Source: Oscillospiraceae bacterium
Lineage (GTDB): Bacteria > Bacillota > Clostridia > Oscillospirales > CAG-272
Assembly (NCBI GenBank): GCA_015063645.1
Contig: SVTS01000025.1
Span: forward strand, 1-33,559
DNA: 33,559 nt
Reading direction: 5' to 3'
Under the pieces are notes generated by a model, which did no database searches, was not told the DNA's origin, and saw only the letters and a list, made by a program, of their open reading frames with translations. Shown here one piece after another: positions 8,541 through 15,671 of this stretch; within the stretch, counting starts at the first letter, position 1; each line of letters begins with the position of its first letter. A program made the position numbers and the translations under genes.

Positions 8541-9080
8541 TTACAGGATGATCCAGTAGCGGCGCACGGTGTCGCCGTCCACGTCGATTTCTTTATCAAA
8601 AATGCCGCCGTTTGCAAGAATTGTTTTTTCGCTGGCGGGATTGTCCGCGGAGCATGTGATCAGCACCTGTTCCATGCCGCGTTTGCGGCAGTTTTCCAGA
8701 TTCAGCCGGAGCATTTCTTTTGCATAACCTTTACCGCGCTCCGACGGACGTACCGTGTAGCCCATGTGTCCGCCCCACAGACCGAGGATCGGATGATCAA
8801 TATGGTGCCGCAAATCGATGATGCCTATGAGACGGTTGTCGGATCTGCGCACGGCGAGATAGGCATCCGACGGTACCTTCCCGGCAGGAAGTGTGTTCGA
8901 ATTGCTGCGTTCTGCGAGATGACGGAGCCAGTCCTGCGGATGTTCGTACTCTTCCAAACCGCTGCATCCGGCAAAACTGTCAGCATCATCCGCCTCAAAG
9001 AGTTCCCTCCGGAATGCTGTGATTTCCTCCGCATATTCCATGGAGGGGGCTGTGAGAAAAAAGTCGTTCATGTCCGTCAC
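8541..9080 (-). CDS. GNAT-family N-acetyltransferase (COG3981-like)
   Basis: A 179-residue acetyl-CoA-dependent acetyltransferase. The CoA-binding signature is seen as YTVRPSERGKGYAKEML, followed by ADNPASEKTILANGGIF, the usual fourth GNAT element. It occupies the position where many Firmicutes carry rimI after tsaB, but the sequence resembles the general GNAT group with an extended N-terminal half rather than the short RimI form. The GTG at 9080 overlaps the tsaB stop (GTGA); an ATG at 9071 is equally possible, since neither has a convincing ribosome site. Substrate unknown. Confidence 0.85.
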   Translation of the reverse strand: MTDMNDFFLTAPSMEYAEEITAFRRELFEADDADSFAGCSGLEEYEHPQDWLRHLAERSNSNTLPAGKVPSDAYLAVRRSDNRLIGIIDLRHHIDHPILGLWGGHMGYTVRPSERGKGYAKEMLRLNLENCRKRGMEQVLITCSADNPASEKTILANGGIFDKEIDVDGDTVRRYWIIL

Positions 9081-9790
9081 GCATTCTGTGCGGCGATCCG
9101 CTCTTCACGTTCCCGTTCCGCCTGCGTCTTGCGCAGATAGACCGGCACAAGCGCCGCATCGGTGAATACGGATTTGTCTTCCGCATCCGCGTACATCTTT
9201 GCGGCACAATCCGCTGCGGCAAATGCGGAGGGCTGACGGAGCATTTCCGGCGTGTACTGCAGTTTCGGATGCAGTTCCCCCCGCCATGCGGCGGCATAGC
9301 CGTCTCCGCACAGCCAGACAGGCTCGTCGTAAGCTGCCAGAATGCCGGGCAGATCGGCGTCCAGAATCACATCATCCTCCGTCAGTCGGGTGACTTCACC
9401 GCCGCAGATGCGGAACAGGGCGGAGTAATACTGCGTCCGCCGGGCGTTTATCAGCGGGCAGACGATGCCGTTCACACCGCGCATGCCCCATGCCAGTGCT
9501 TCCACAGAGGATACGCCCACGCAGGGCTTACCGGATCCGAATGCCAGTCCCTTGATTGTCGCCGTGCCGATGCGCACACCGGTGAAAGAACCGGGACCGA
9601 CCGTGCAGGAGAAGAGATCCACATCCGCCGCCGTAAGCGATGCGGAGGTGAGAATCGACTGTGCCATGGGCAGAAGCGTGGTGGAGTGGGTATTGCCGGA
9701 CTGCAGACTGTACTGCGCCAGCAGACTGCCGTCCCGCCACAGGGCGGCGGATGCCATGGAGGCGGTGCTCTCCAGAGATAAAATCAGCAT
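9077..9790 (-). CDS. tsaB: tRNA threonylcarbamoyladenosine biosynthesis protein TsaB
   Basis: The non-catalytic partner of TsaD in the complex that makes t6A37 of ANN-decoding tRNAs. About 237 residues with the ASKHA-type opening LILSLESTASMASAAL, the TsaB hallmark VGPGSFTGVRIG and a following KGLAFG. The start is ATG 9790, preceded by AAAGGAG; a longer frame to 9904 only runs back into tsaE. The gene overlaps tsaE by 7 nt, so the two are translationally coupled. TsaD itself is not in this window. Confidence 0.93.
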   Translation of the reverse strand: MLILSLESTASMASAALWRDGSLLAQYSLQSGNTHSTTLLPMAQSILTSASLTAADVDLFSCTVGPGSFTGVRIGTATIKGLAFGSGKPCVGVSSVEALAWGMRGVNGIVCPLINARRTQYYSALFRICGGEVTRLTEDDVILDADLPGILAAYDEPVWLCGDGYAAAWRGELHPKLQYTPEMLRQPSAFAAADCAAKMYADAEDKSVFTDAALVPVYLRKTQAEREREERIAAQNA

Positions 9791-10239
9791 GATGACTCCT
9801 TTTCGGGGGAGAGAATGGTGATCTGCCGCGTATCCTCGCCGGTCTTTTCGATGATGACCGACCACGCGCCGGCAGGACGGTCCTCGCCCAGTTTTTCGCT
9901 CCATTCCGCGATGCAGATGCCGGAGGCGAGATATTCTTCAAATCCGATGGATTCCAGCCCGTCCGCATCGTCCAGACGGTACAGATCAAAATGGAACAGG
10001 GGATAAGCGCCGCGGCGGTATTCGTTGACAATGGTGTAGGTGGGACTTTTCACCCGGCTTCCCGGGGAAAGAATGGAGGCAAAGCCGCGCACAAACGCGG
10101 TTTTTCCCGCGCCGAGATCGCCTTCCATGGCGACGAAGCAGGGCGACGCCCCGTTTTTCTGCCAGATCCGGATGGCGAGCGCGGCTCCGGCGGCTTCCGT
10201 TTCTTCGGCGGATGCGGTGCAGATGATCTGCTTATCCAT
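9784..10239 (-). CDS. tsaE: tRNA t6A biosynthesis ATPase TsaE
   Basis: The P-loop ATPase that resets the TsaB-TsaD complex during t6A synthesis. 151 residues, normal length. The Walker A motif GDLGAGKTAF is at about 40-49, followed by SPTYTIVNEY and HFDLYRLDD, all diagnostic for the YjeE/TsaE family. ATG 10239 has AAAGGAG about 8 nt upstream. It is first in the operon, just after a good promoter. Confidence 0.95.
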   Translation of the reverse strand: MDKQIICTASAEETEAAGAALAIRIWQKNGASPCFVAMEGDLGAGKTAFVRGFASILSPGSRVKSPTYTIVNEYRRGAYPLFHFDLYRLDDADGLESIGFEEYLASGICIAEWSEKLGEDRPAGAWSVIIEKTGEDTRQITILSPEKESSC

Positions 10240-10269
10240 TGCGGAACTCCTTTCGGACGGTTTTACAAT

Positions 10270-10298
10270 ATTATATCATTTTTATGCGGGTTTTACAA
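10270..10298 (-). promoter_or_regulatory. Promoter of the tsaE operon
   Basis: Minus strand: TTGTAA (10298-10293), a 17-nt spacer, TATAAT (10275-10270). The leader is short, about 25 nt to the tsaE start. Confidence 0.7.
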
Positions 10299-10319
10299 GG
10301 ATAATCCGGAAACTGCCGC

Positions 10320-11177
10320 TTAAACGCTGCGGAATCCGCGGCCGATGATCTCACTGCTGGTGGAGACGATGATGAAGGAATGCGGATCCAGCTCCTTGAT
10401 CCGGGTGCGGAGACGTACCGCTTCGATTCGTTTGCACACCGTGTGGATCATGGTGCGCTCTTCACCGGTGTATTCGCCGATGACTTTGTGGGTGGTCACA
10501 CCGTGATGGAGCGTCTCCATGATGTACTGGGAAATTTCTTCCTGTTTGGAGGTGATGACCACAAAATACTTGCAGGTGTTGAAGCTCTCGATGACGCTGT
10601 CCACAATGAACGCTTTGGCAAAGAGACCGAGCAGTGAAAACAGACCGATCTCCATGCTGAATACGAAGAAGGAACCGGCAGCCACGATAAAGTCAGTGAT
10701 CAGCAGTGCCTTGCCTACGTCAATGCTGGTGTATTTTTTCAGGATCAGCGCGGCGATGTCCGTTCCGCCGGAGGAAGAACCGCTGTTGAAAATCAGTGCG
10801 GAGCCGATGGAGGTGAGCAGCATGGCGTAGATCAGCTCCAGAAGCGGCTCGTCGGAGAGAGGCTTGTCCAGCGGGACAACGATCTCCAGCACATAGGTGA
10901 CGGCGGAGTAAAACATACTGCAGTACACCGTCATGATGCCGTTCTGCCTGCCGAGGAAGATGAATCCGAGTACGAGAAGTACGCCGTTGAGGATCCAGAT
11001 CCACGCACCGGCGGAAATGGGACTTAGCTGTGCCAGAATGGTGCCGACACCGGATACGCCGCCCGTGGCAAATCCGTTTGGGATCTTGAAGAAATACACG
11101 CCGGCAGCGAGAATGATGCATCCCACTGTCATTATAAAGAAGTTTTTCAGGTTTTTCAGGCTGAACAGATCTTTCAT
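10320..11177 (-). CDS. YitT family membrane protein (DUF161/DUF2179)
   Basis: A membrane protein of about 285 residues and unknown transport role. The N-terminal half contains five or so hydrophobic segments with the family motifs IPNGFATGGVSGVGTIL and FNSGSSSGGTDI; the C-terminal soluble DUF2179 domain begins near residue 200 (YFVVITSKQEEIS) and contains HHGVTTHKVIGEYTGEERTMI. The start ATG 11177 is preceded by GAGG; the 20 extra residues of a longer frame are dismissed. It sits downstream of the tRNA-Arg terminator; its own promoter is not obvious. Confidence 0.9.
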   Translation of the reverse strand: MKDLFSLKNLKNFFIMTVGCIILAAGVYFFKIPNGFATGGVSGVGTILAQLSPISAGAWIWILNGVLLVLGFIFLGRQNGIMTVYCSMFYSAVTYVLEIVVPLDKPLSDEPLLELIYAMLLTSIGSALIFNSGSSSGGTDIAALILKKYTSIDVGKALLITDFIVAAGSFFVFSMEIGLFSLLGLFAKAFIVDSVIESFNTCKYFVVITSKQEEISQYIMETLHHGVTTHKVIGEYTGEERTMIHTVCKRIEAVRLRTRIKELDPHSFIIVSTSSEIIGRGFRSV

Positions 11178-11215
11178 GGACGCCTCACAGTATGTATTGG
11201 AATGGGGATGGACTA

Positions 11216-11247
11216 AAAAATCCGATTGCCTGTGCAATCGGATTTTT
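11216..11247 (-). terminator. Terminator of the tRNA-Arg transcript
   Basis: A perfect 14-bp stem, AAAAATCCGATTGC (11216-11229) with GCAATCGGATTTTT (11234-11247), and a 4-nt loop. On the minus strand it begins at the last base of the encoded tRNA CCA end and finishes in a run of T. Confidence 0.9.
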
Positions 11248-11323
11248 GGCCCGCCTGAAGGGATTCGAACCCCCGACCGTCAGAATCGGAATCTGCTACT
11301 CTATCCAGCTGAGCTACAGGCGG
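11247..11323 (-). tRNA. tRNA-Arg (anticodon CCG)
   Basis: A complete cloverleaf of 77 nt including an encoded CCA. The acceptor stem CCGCCTG/CAGGCGG is perfect; the anticodon loop TTCCGAT gives CCG, reading the Arg codon CGG. The T-arm has GGGGG-TTCGAAT-CCCTT with two G-U pairs. The anticodon stem GCAGA/TCTGA has a G-A mismatch at its outermost (27-43) pair, a small oddity. Transcribed from its own promoter. Confidence 0.95.
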
Positions 11324-11340
11324 TTATCTGCCGGATATAT

Positions 11341-11369
11341 ATTATACACTATTTGGGAAGATAATGCAA
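11341..11369 (-). promoter_or_regulatory. Promoter of tRNA-Arg
   Basis: Minus strand: TTGCAT (11369-11364), a 17-nt spacer, TATAAT (11346-11341). The predicted start is about 10 nt before the mature tRNA 5' end. Confidence 0.75.
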
Positions 11370-11460
11370 GTATTTTGCAAAAAAATTTATGCTTGATTTT
11401 GGCTCGCCTTCTCCTCTGCGCGCTGTGCCGGAAAGAATTGCGGATTCAAGAGAGAAATTT

Positions 11461-11486
11461 CGACAATTCGTTAAAAAATATTGTCG
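11461..11486. promoter_or_regulatory. Dyad upstream of the NhaC promoter (possible operator)
   Basis: CGACAAT (11461-11467) and ATTGTCG (11480-11486), exact 7-nt inverted arms with a 12-nt AT-rich spacer, ending 5 nt before the -35 box. A position just upstream of a promoter suits an activator site; a further TTGACAA in the -35 echoes the arm. Confidence 0.4.
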
Positions 11487-11491
11487 TAATA

Positions 11492-11520
11492 TTGACAAAC
11501 GTCCCGAGTTGTGATATTCT
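11492..11520 (+). promoter_or_regulatory. Promoter of the NhaC-type antiporter
   Basis: A perfect TTGACA (11492-11497), a 17-nt spacer and TATTCT (11515-11520). Confidence 0.7.
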
Positions 11521-11565
11521 TACATATAGCTTATACAAATTTTCATAACTATGTGGAGGCACTTT

Positions 11566-13170
11566 ATGAGTAAGAGACGGCTTCTTTCTCTCTCTGTCAT
11601 GATCATCGCGATGATTATGATCTCCGTGATTCCGGTCTTTGCCGAAGGCGGCGAAGAATCTTCCGGTTTCGTGGGCACGTTCTGGGCAATGATTCCCCCG
11701 ATTATCGCCATTGCACTGGCGCTGATCACCAAAGAGGTATATTCCTCGCTGTTTATCGGTATCCTTGCCGGAGGGCTTTTGGCATCCTCCTTCAATCTGT
11801 CCGGTACGATTGATACAATTGTCAGCGACGGCTTTATGGCATCCGTTTCCGATATGGCCGGTATCTTTATTTTCCTGGTCATCCTCGGTATCATGGTTGC
11901 TCTGATCAACAAAACCGGCGGTGCTGCCGCATTTGGTGCATGGGCAAAGAAAAACGTCAAGTCCCGCGTCGGCGCACAGCTGGCTACCTTCGCACTGGGC
12001 GTGCTGATCTTCGTGGACGACTATTTCAACTGCCTCACCGTAGGCGGCGTTATGCTCCCCGTAACCGATGCGCACAAGATTTCCCGTGCGAAACTGGCGT
12101 TCATCATCGATGCAACCGCTGCACCCATCTGCATGATCGCTCCGATCTCCTCCTGGGCGGCTGCCGTTTCTGAGTATGCCGAGGGTACCGCATTCAGCGG
12201 CATTGAGCTGTTCATCCGCGCTATCCCCTATAACTTCTATTCTCTGCTGACTCTGGTATTCGTTGTTGCCACCATCGTGATGAAGCTGGACTTCGGTCCG
12301 ATGCGGAAGCATGAGATCAATGCCATCGAAAAGGGCGATCTCTTCACCACCGGCGAGAGCGATAACCGCGCCAAGGAGGAGTTGGAAGTCAACGATAAGG
12401 GCAGAGTATTTGATCTGCTGATCCCCGTTATCCTGCTGGTATTCTTTTGCGTGTTCGCTATCGTATACTCCGGCTATCAGCTGGGCGCAACCGATTTCGT
12501 ATCTGCATTCAGCGGTACCGACGTTTACTTCGCACTGCCGTGGGGTGCTCTGATTGCTATGGTTCTCTCTATGGCATACCTGATCATCCGCCGCGTGATT
12601 ACCTTCAAGGATGCCATGAACTGCATCCCGAAGGGCTTCATCGCTATGGTTCCCGCAATTCTGATCCTCACCTTCGCAACCTCTCTGAAAAATATGACTA
12701 CTCTGCTCGGCGCCAAGGAATATGTCGGCATGGTGATGGAGAATGCGGCTTCCGGTCTGTTCTCCGTTCTGCCTGCCGTTATCTTCCTCGTTGCCTGCGG
12801 CATGGCATTTGCAACCGGTACTTCCTGGGGTACCTTCGGTATTCTGATTCCGATCGTCAACCACATCTTTGCTGAGGAGCCCACTTTGCTGATCATCGGC
12901 ATGTCCGCCTGCCTGGCAGGTGCTGTCTGCGGTGACCACTGCTCCCCCATCTCCGATACCACCATCATGTCCTCTGCCGGTGCGCAGTGTGATCACCTGA
13001 ATCACGTTTCCACCCAGATTCCCTATGCTGTCACAGTTGCCGCCGTTTCCTTTGTCGGCTTCCTGCTTGCCGGCTGGATTCAGAACTGGTTCATCGTATT
13101 CCCGATCATCGCTGCAATCATGATCGGCGTTCTCTTCGCTATCAAGTATATGCAGAAGAAAAAAGCATAA
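11566..13170 (+). CDS. NhaC-family Na+/H+ antiporter
   Basis: A secondary membrane antiporter of about 534 residues in the NhaC superfamily, exchanging sodium for protons or, in some members, organic acids. Around a dozen hydrophobic segments are visible. Family landmarks are FVDDYFNCLTVGGVM in the first half and GTSWGTFGILIPI with CGDHCSPISDTTIMSS in the second half, the two pseudo-repeat signatures of the fold. The N-terminus is signal-like. ATG 11566 (MSKRRLL) has TGGAGG upstream, so the five extra residues from an earlier ATG are discounted. A single-gene unit with its own promoter, dyad and terminator. Substrate choice cannot be read. Confidence 0.9.
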   Translation: MSKRRLLSLSVMIIAMIMISVIPVFAEGGEESSGFVGTFWAMIPPIIAIALALITKEVYSSLFIGILAGGLLASSFNLSGTIDTIVSDGFMASVSDMAGIFIFLVILGIMVALINKTGGAAAFGAWAKKNVKSRVGAQLATFALGVLIFVDDYFNCLTVGGVMLPVTDAHKISRAKLAFIIDATAAPICMIAPISSWAAAVSEYAEGTAFSGIELFIRAIPYNFYSLLTLVFVVATIVMKLDFGPMRKHEINAIEKGDLFTTGESDNRAKEELEVNDKGRVFDLLIPVILLVFFCVFAIVYSGYQLGATDFVSAFSGTDVYFALPWGALIAMVLSMAYLIIRRVITFKDAMNCIPKGFIAMVPAILILTFATSLKNMTTLLGAKEYVGMVMENAASGLFSVLPAVIFLVACGMAFATGTSWGTFGILIPIVNHIFAEEPTLLIIGMSACLAGAVCGDHCSPISDTTIMSSAGAQCDHLNHVSTQIPYAVTVAAVSFVGFLLAGWIQNWFIVFPIIAAIMIGVLFAIKYMQKKKA

Positions 13171-13182
13171 TCTGCAACAGAG

Positions 13183-13219
13183 AAAGAACCTCCGCTCCGG
13201 CGGAGGTTCTTTTGTTTTG
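13183..13219 (+). terminator. Terminator of the NhaC gene
   Basis: AAAGAACCTCCGC (13183-13195) pairs perfectly with GCGGAGGTTCTTT (13200-13212) around a TCCG loop, followed by TGTTTTG. Confidence 0.9.
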
Positions 13220-13237
13220 TAAATTCACAAAATAGAC

Positions 13238-13266
13238 TTGCATAAAACCTCCGGAAGTGCTATACT
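13238..13266 (+). promoter_or_regulatory. Promoter upstream of the CobW operon
   Basis: TTGCAT (13238-13243), a 17-nt spacer, TATACT (13261-13266). Transcription from here would produce a leader of about 210 nt containing the G-rich hairpins before the GTPase start at 13487. No Zur-like palindrome was recognised nearby. Confidence 0.6.
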
Positions 13267-13300
13267 TAAGTTAATGCTGATAAAAAGTACAGGAAGCTAT

Positions 13301-13394
13301 CCAGGGGGTGCAGGGGGGCGAAGCCCCCTGCTCTAACTAAAAACGGGGGTTCCAAGGGGGCTGAGCCCCCCCTTGGGCTAACGTATGTTTTTAG
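13301..13394. repeat. G-rich double-hairpin element in the CobW leader
   Basis: This fills most of the 316-nt gap between NhaC and CobW. First hairpin: GCAGGGGG (13310-13317) with CCCCCTGC (13324-13331). Second: CCAAGGGGGC (13352-13361) with GCCCCCCCTTGG (13365-13376), enclosed by outer arms CTAAAAAC (13337-13344) and GTTTTTAG (13387-13394). Four runs of five or six G occur on the plus strand at 13304, 13313, 13345 and 13356. It could be a dispersed intergenic repeat (similar G/C-rich elements are common in gut Firmicutes) or an RNA leader structure; one copy alone cannot decide. Confidence 0.6.
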
Positions 13395-13486
13395 CAATAT
13401 GTAATGGGTAGAAATCATGTGTTAATCAGCGCTTGTTTAACTATATATGGATATACTATCACACAATAAGGAAAGGATTCCGATTT

Positions 13487-14716
13487 ATGACAAAAGTCGA
13501 TATATTCTCCGGCTTTCTTGGTGCCGGAAAGACTACCCTGATCCAGAAACTGATCAAGGAGGCATACGCCGGCGAGAAGCTGGTGCTGATCGAAAACGAA
13601 TTCGGTGAGATCGGCGTGGACGGTACGTTCCTCGCTGAAGCAGGCGTGGAGATTACGGAGATGAACTCCGGATGCATCTGCTGCTCCCTGGTGGGCGATT
13701 TCGGTGAGGCGCTGCAGAAAGTGGTCACCGATTTTGCACCCGAGCGTATTCTGATCGAGCCGTCCGGCGTCGGCAAACTCAGCGACGTGATCCGTGCCGT
13801 GCAGGATATTCACTCGGAAGAGCTGGTTCTGAACGGCTTTACCACCGTGGTGGATGCCAAGAAATGCAAAATGTATATGAAGAATTTCGGCGAGTTCTTC
13901 AACAATCAGGTGGAAAATGCCGGAACGATCATCCTCAGCCATACCGCCGGTATGAGCGAGGACAAACTGGCTGCCTGCGTTTCCATGCTCCGTGAGCACA
14001 ATGCGGATGCCACCATCGTTACAACCGATTGGGCTGAGATTGACGGCGCTCAGATTCTGGAAGCGATGGAGAAGAAATCCACGCTGGAAGCAGAGCTTGC
14101 CCGTCTTGCCGAAGAGGCGCATGAGCATCACCATCATCATCATCACGACGATGACGATGAAGAATGCGAGTGCCACCATCACCACCATCACGACGATGAC
14201 GATGAAGGGTGCGGATGCCACCACCATCATCATCACGACGATGACGAAGAAGAATGCGAATGCCACCACCATCATCACGACGATGGCGAAGAAGAATGCG
14301 AATGCCACCATCACCATCATCACGACGATGACGAAGAAGAATGCGAATGCCACCACCATCATGAAGAGCATGAGCACCATCACCACCATGGCGAAGGCTG
14401 CACCTGCGGCTGTCATGATCACGACCATCACCATCATCATGCCGATGAGGTGTTTATGAGCTGGGGCAAGGAGACCGCCCGCGTTTACACTGCCGGACAG
14501 ATCGAAGCTATCCTTCAGGCGCTTGAAAACGAATCCGAATACGGCATGGTTCTCCGCGCCAAGGGCTTTGTGCCCGGCGAGAGTGGCTGGATCTATTTCG
14601 ACTACGTGCCCGGCACGCCCGATGTCCGCGGCGGTTCCGCTGCCGTGACCGGTCGTATCTGCGTGATCGGTTCTGCGCTGAACGAAGAAAATCTGGAAAA
14701 GCTGTTCGGTATCTGA
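13487..14716 (+). CDS. COG0523 (CobW/ZNG1-like) GTPase with tandem His/Asp/Cys metal-binding insert
   Basis: A G3E-family metallochaperone GTPase of about 409 residues. Visible are Walker A (GFLGAGKTT, about 9-17), ENEFGEIGVDG, and the family metal motif CICC (Cys63, 65, 66). The usual guanine-specificity motif NKxD is replaced by SHTAG in IILSHTAGMSED, so G4 is degenerate. Between the GTPase and the C-terminal CobW_C domain (about 325-409) lies a 100-residue insert rich in His, Asp, Glu and Cys, made of five tandem units plus a HxDHxH-type tail. ATG 13487 follows AAGGAAAGG; a longer frame from 13433 lacks support. Probably stores or delivers zinc or another divalent metal (family knowledge plus inference). 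First gene of a four-gene run. Confidence 0.9.
   Translation: MTKVDIFSGFLGAGKTTLIQKLIKEAYAGEKLVLIENEFGEIGVDGTFLAEAGVEITEMNSGCICCSLVGDFGEALQKVVTDFAPERILIEPSGVGKLSDVIRAVQDIHSEELVLNGFTTVVDAKKCKMYMKNFGEFFNNQVENAGTIILSHTAGMSEDKLAACVSMLREHNADATIVTTDWAEIDGAQILEAMEKKSTLEAELARLAEEAHEHHHHHHHDDDDEECECHHHHHHDDDDEGCGCHHHHHHDDDEEECECHHHHHDDGEEECECHHHHHHDDDEEECECHHHHEEHEHHHHHGEGCTCGCHDHDHHHHHADEVFMSWGKETARVYTAGQIEAILQALENESEYGMVLRAKGFVPGESGWIYFDYVPGTPDVRGGSAAVTGRICVIGSALNEENLEKLFGI
14126..14350 (+). repeat. Five tandem 45-nt units encoding His6-Asp/Glu6-CxC
   Basis: Unit boundaries are 14126-14173 (48 nt, seven His), 14174-14218, 14219-14263, 14264-14305 (42 nt, five His) and 14306-14350. Each encodes a His run, an acidic run of six and a Cys-x-Cys. 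Lengths differ by single codons and silent CAT/CAC changes are frequent, so units have diverged but stay in frame. A degenerate sixth region continues to about 14449. Confidence 0.95.
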
Positions 14717-14726
14717 GGTGAATGGT

Positions 14727-15671
14727 ATGAAGGAAATTCCCGTATATCTCTTCACCGGTTTTCTGGAAGCGGGCAAGACCACAATGATCCAGCAGGCGAT
14801 GCAGGATCCCGCTTTCAACGCCGGGGAGAAAACACTCCTTCTGATCTGTGAAGAAGGCGAGGAGGAGTACAATCCCGATACTTTTGCCTCCGATAAAGTG
14901 TGGCTGGAGAGCATTGAGGAGGCGGAGGATCTGAATCCGCAGAATCTCTCCGCTATGGCGCAGCGCTGCGGTGCTGACCGCGTGATCGTGGAGTATAACG
15001 GTATGTGGCAGCTGTCGGATTTCTTCCGTTCTCTGCCCGATAACTGGATGGTCTATCAGGAGATTTTTGCCGCAGATTCCACAACGATCGCGAACTACAA
15101 CGCCAATATGCGTTCCCTCGTGGTGGATAAACTCCAGTCCTGCGATCTGGTAGTGTTCAACCGCCTGGAAAACGATACGGATCAGATGCCCCTGCATAAG
15201 ATCGTACGCAGCGTCAGCCGCCGTGCGGATATCGAATACGATTATACCGACGGTCACGCCGAAGCGGATCAGATCGAGGATCCGCTGCCCTTCGATATCA
15301 ACGCCGATGTGATCGAGATTGCCGACAACGATTATGCGCTGTGGTATGCCGATCTCATGGACGATATGACGAAGTACGACACCAAAACCGTCCGCTTCAA
15401 GGGCATTGTGGCAATTGACGATAAATTCCCGCCGAACACCATGGCGATCGGCCGGCACATCATGACCTGCTGTGCCGACGATATCCAGTACGGCGGTCTG
15501 ATCTGCAAATGGAAGCGGGCATCCTCTCTGCGCGCCCGCGACTGGATCACCGTCACGGCGAAAATCTCCATAGAGCGGCATAAGCTCTACGGACGCGAGG
15601 GCCCCGTGCTGATTGTTACTGCAATGGAATACGCCCAGAAGCCCGAGCAGGAAGTCGTATCGATGGGCTGA
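14727..15671 (+). CDS. CobW-type GTPase fused to a TIGR03943/YcgQ-like domain
   Basis: A two-domain protein of about 314 residues. The N-terminal G3E GTPase has Walker A GFLEAGKTT (about 11-19) and VIVEYNGMW in the switch area, but lacks the CxCC metal motif of its neighbour; the base-specificity element is FNRLEND rather than NKxD. The C-terminal 100 residues (FKGIVAIDDKF, RHIMTCCADD, GGLICKW, RDWITVTAKI) resemble the TIGR03943/YcgQ family, found with YcgR permeases and zinc-regulated genes. ATG 14727 follows GAGGTG; a GTG at 14718 lies in that site. It starts 10 nt after the first GTPase, and its stop overlaps the next start (TGATG). Likely partner in metal delivery (inference). Confidence 0.8.
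   Translation: MKEIPVYLFTGFLEAGKTTMIQQAMQDPAFNAGEKTLLLICEEGEEEYNPDTFASDKVWLESIEEAEDLNPQNLSAMAQRCGADRVIVEYNGMWQLSDFFRSLPDNWMVYQEIFAADSTTIANYNANMRSLVVDKLQSCDLVVFNRLENDTDQMPLHKIVRSVSRRADIEYDYTDGHAEADQIEDPLPFDINADVIEIADNDYALWYADLMDDMTKYDTKTVRFKGIVAIDDKFPPNTMAIGRHIMTCCADDIQYGGLICKWKRASSLRARDWITVTAKISIERHKLYGREGPVLIVTAMEYAQKPEQEVVSMG

Noticed and set aside
11250..11548. Small plus-strand frames across the tRNA-Arg region
   Set aside because: They run through a tRNA, its promoter and the NhaC regulatory region.
13301..13394. Riboswitch of a known class
   Set aside because: The stems and G-runs match no class I recognise; left as an unclassified structured repeat.
13415..14914. Long minus-strand frame (499 codons) across the first GTPase, rich in Val and Met
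   Set aside because: It is the complement of His and Asp codon runs; the plus strand has full GTPase motifs and a ribosome site, the minus frame has neither.
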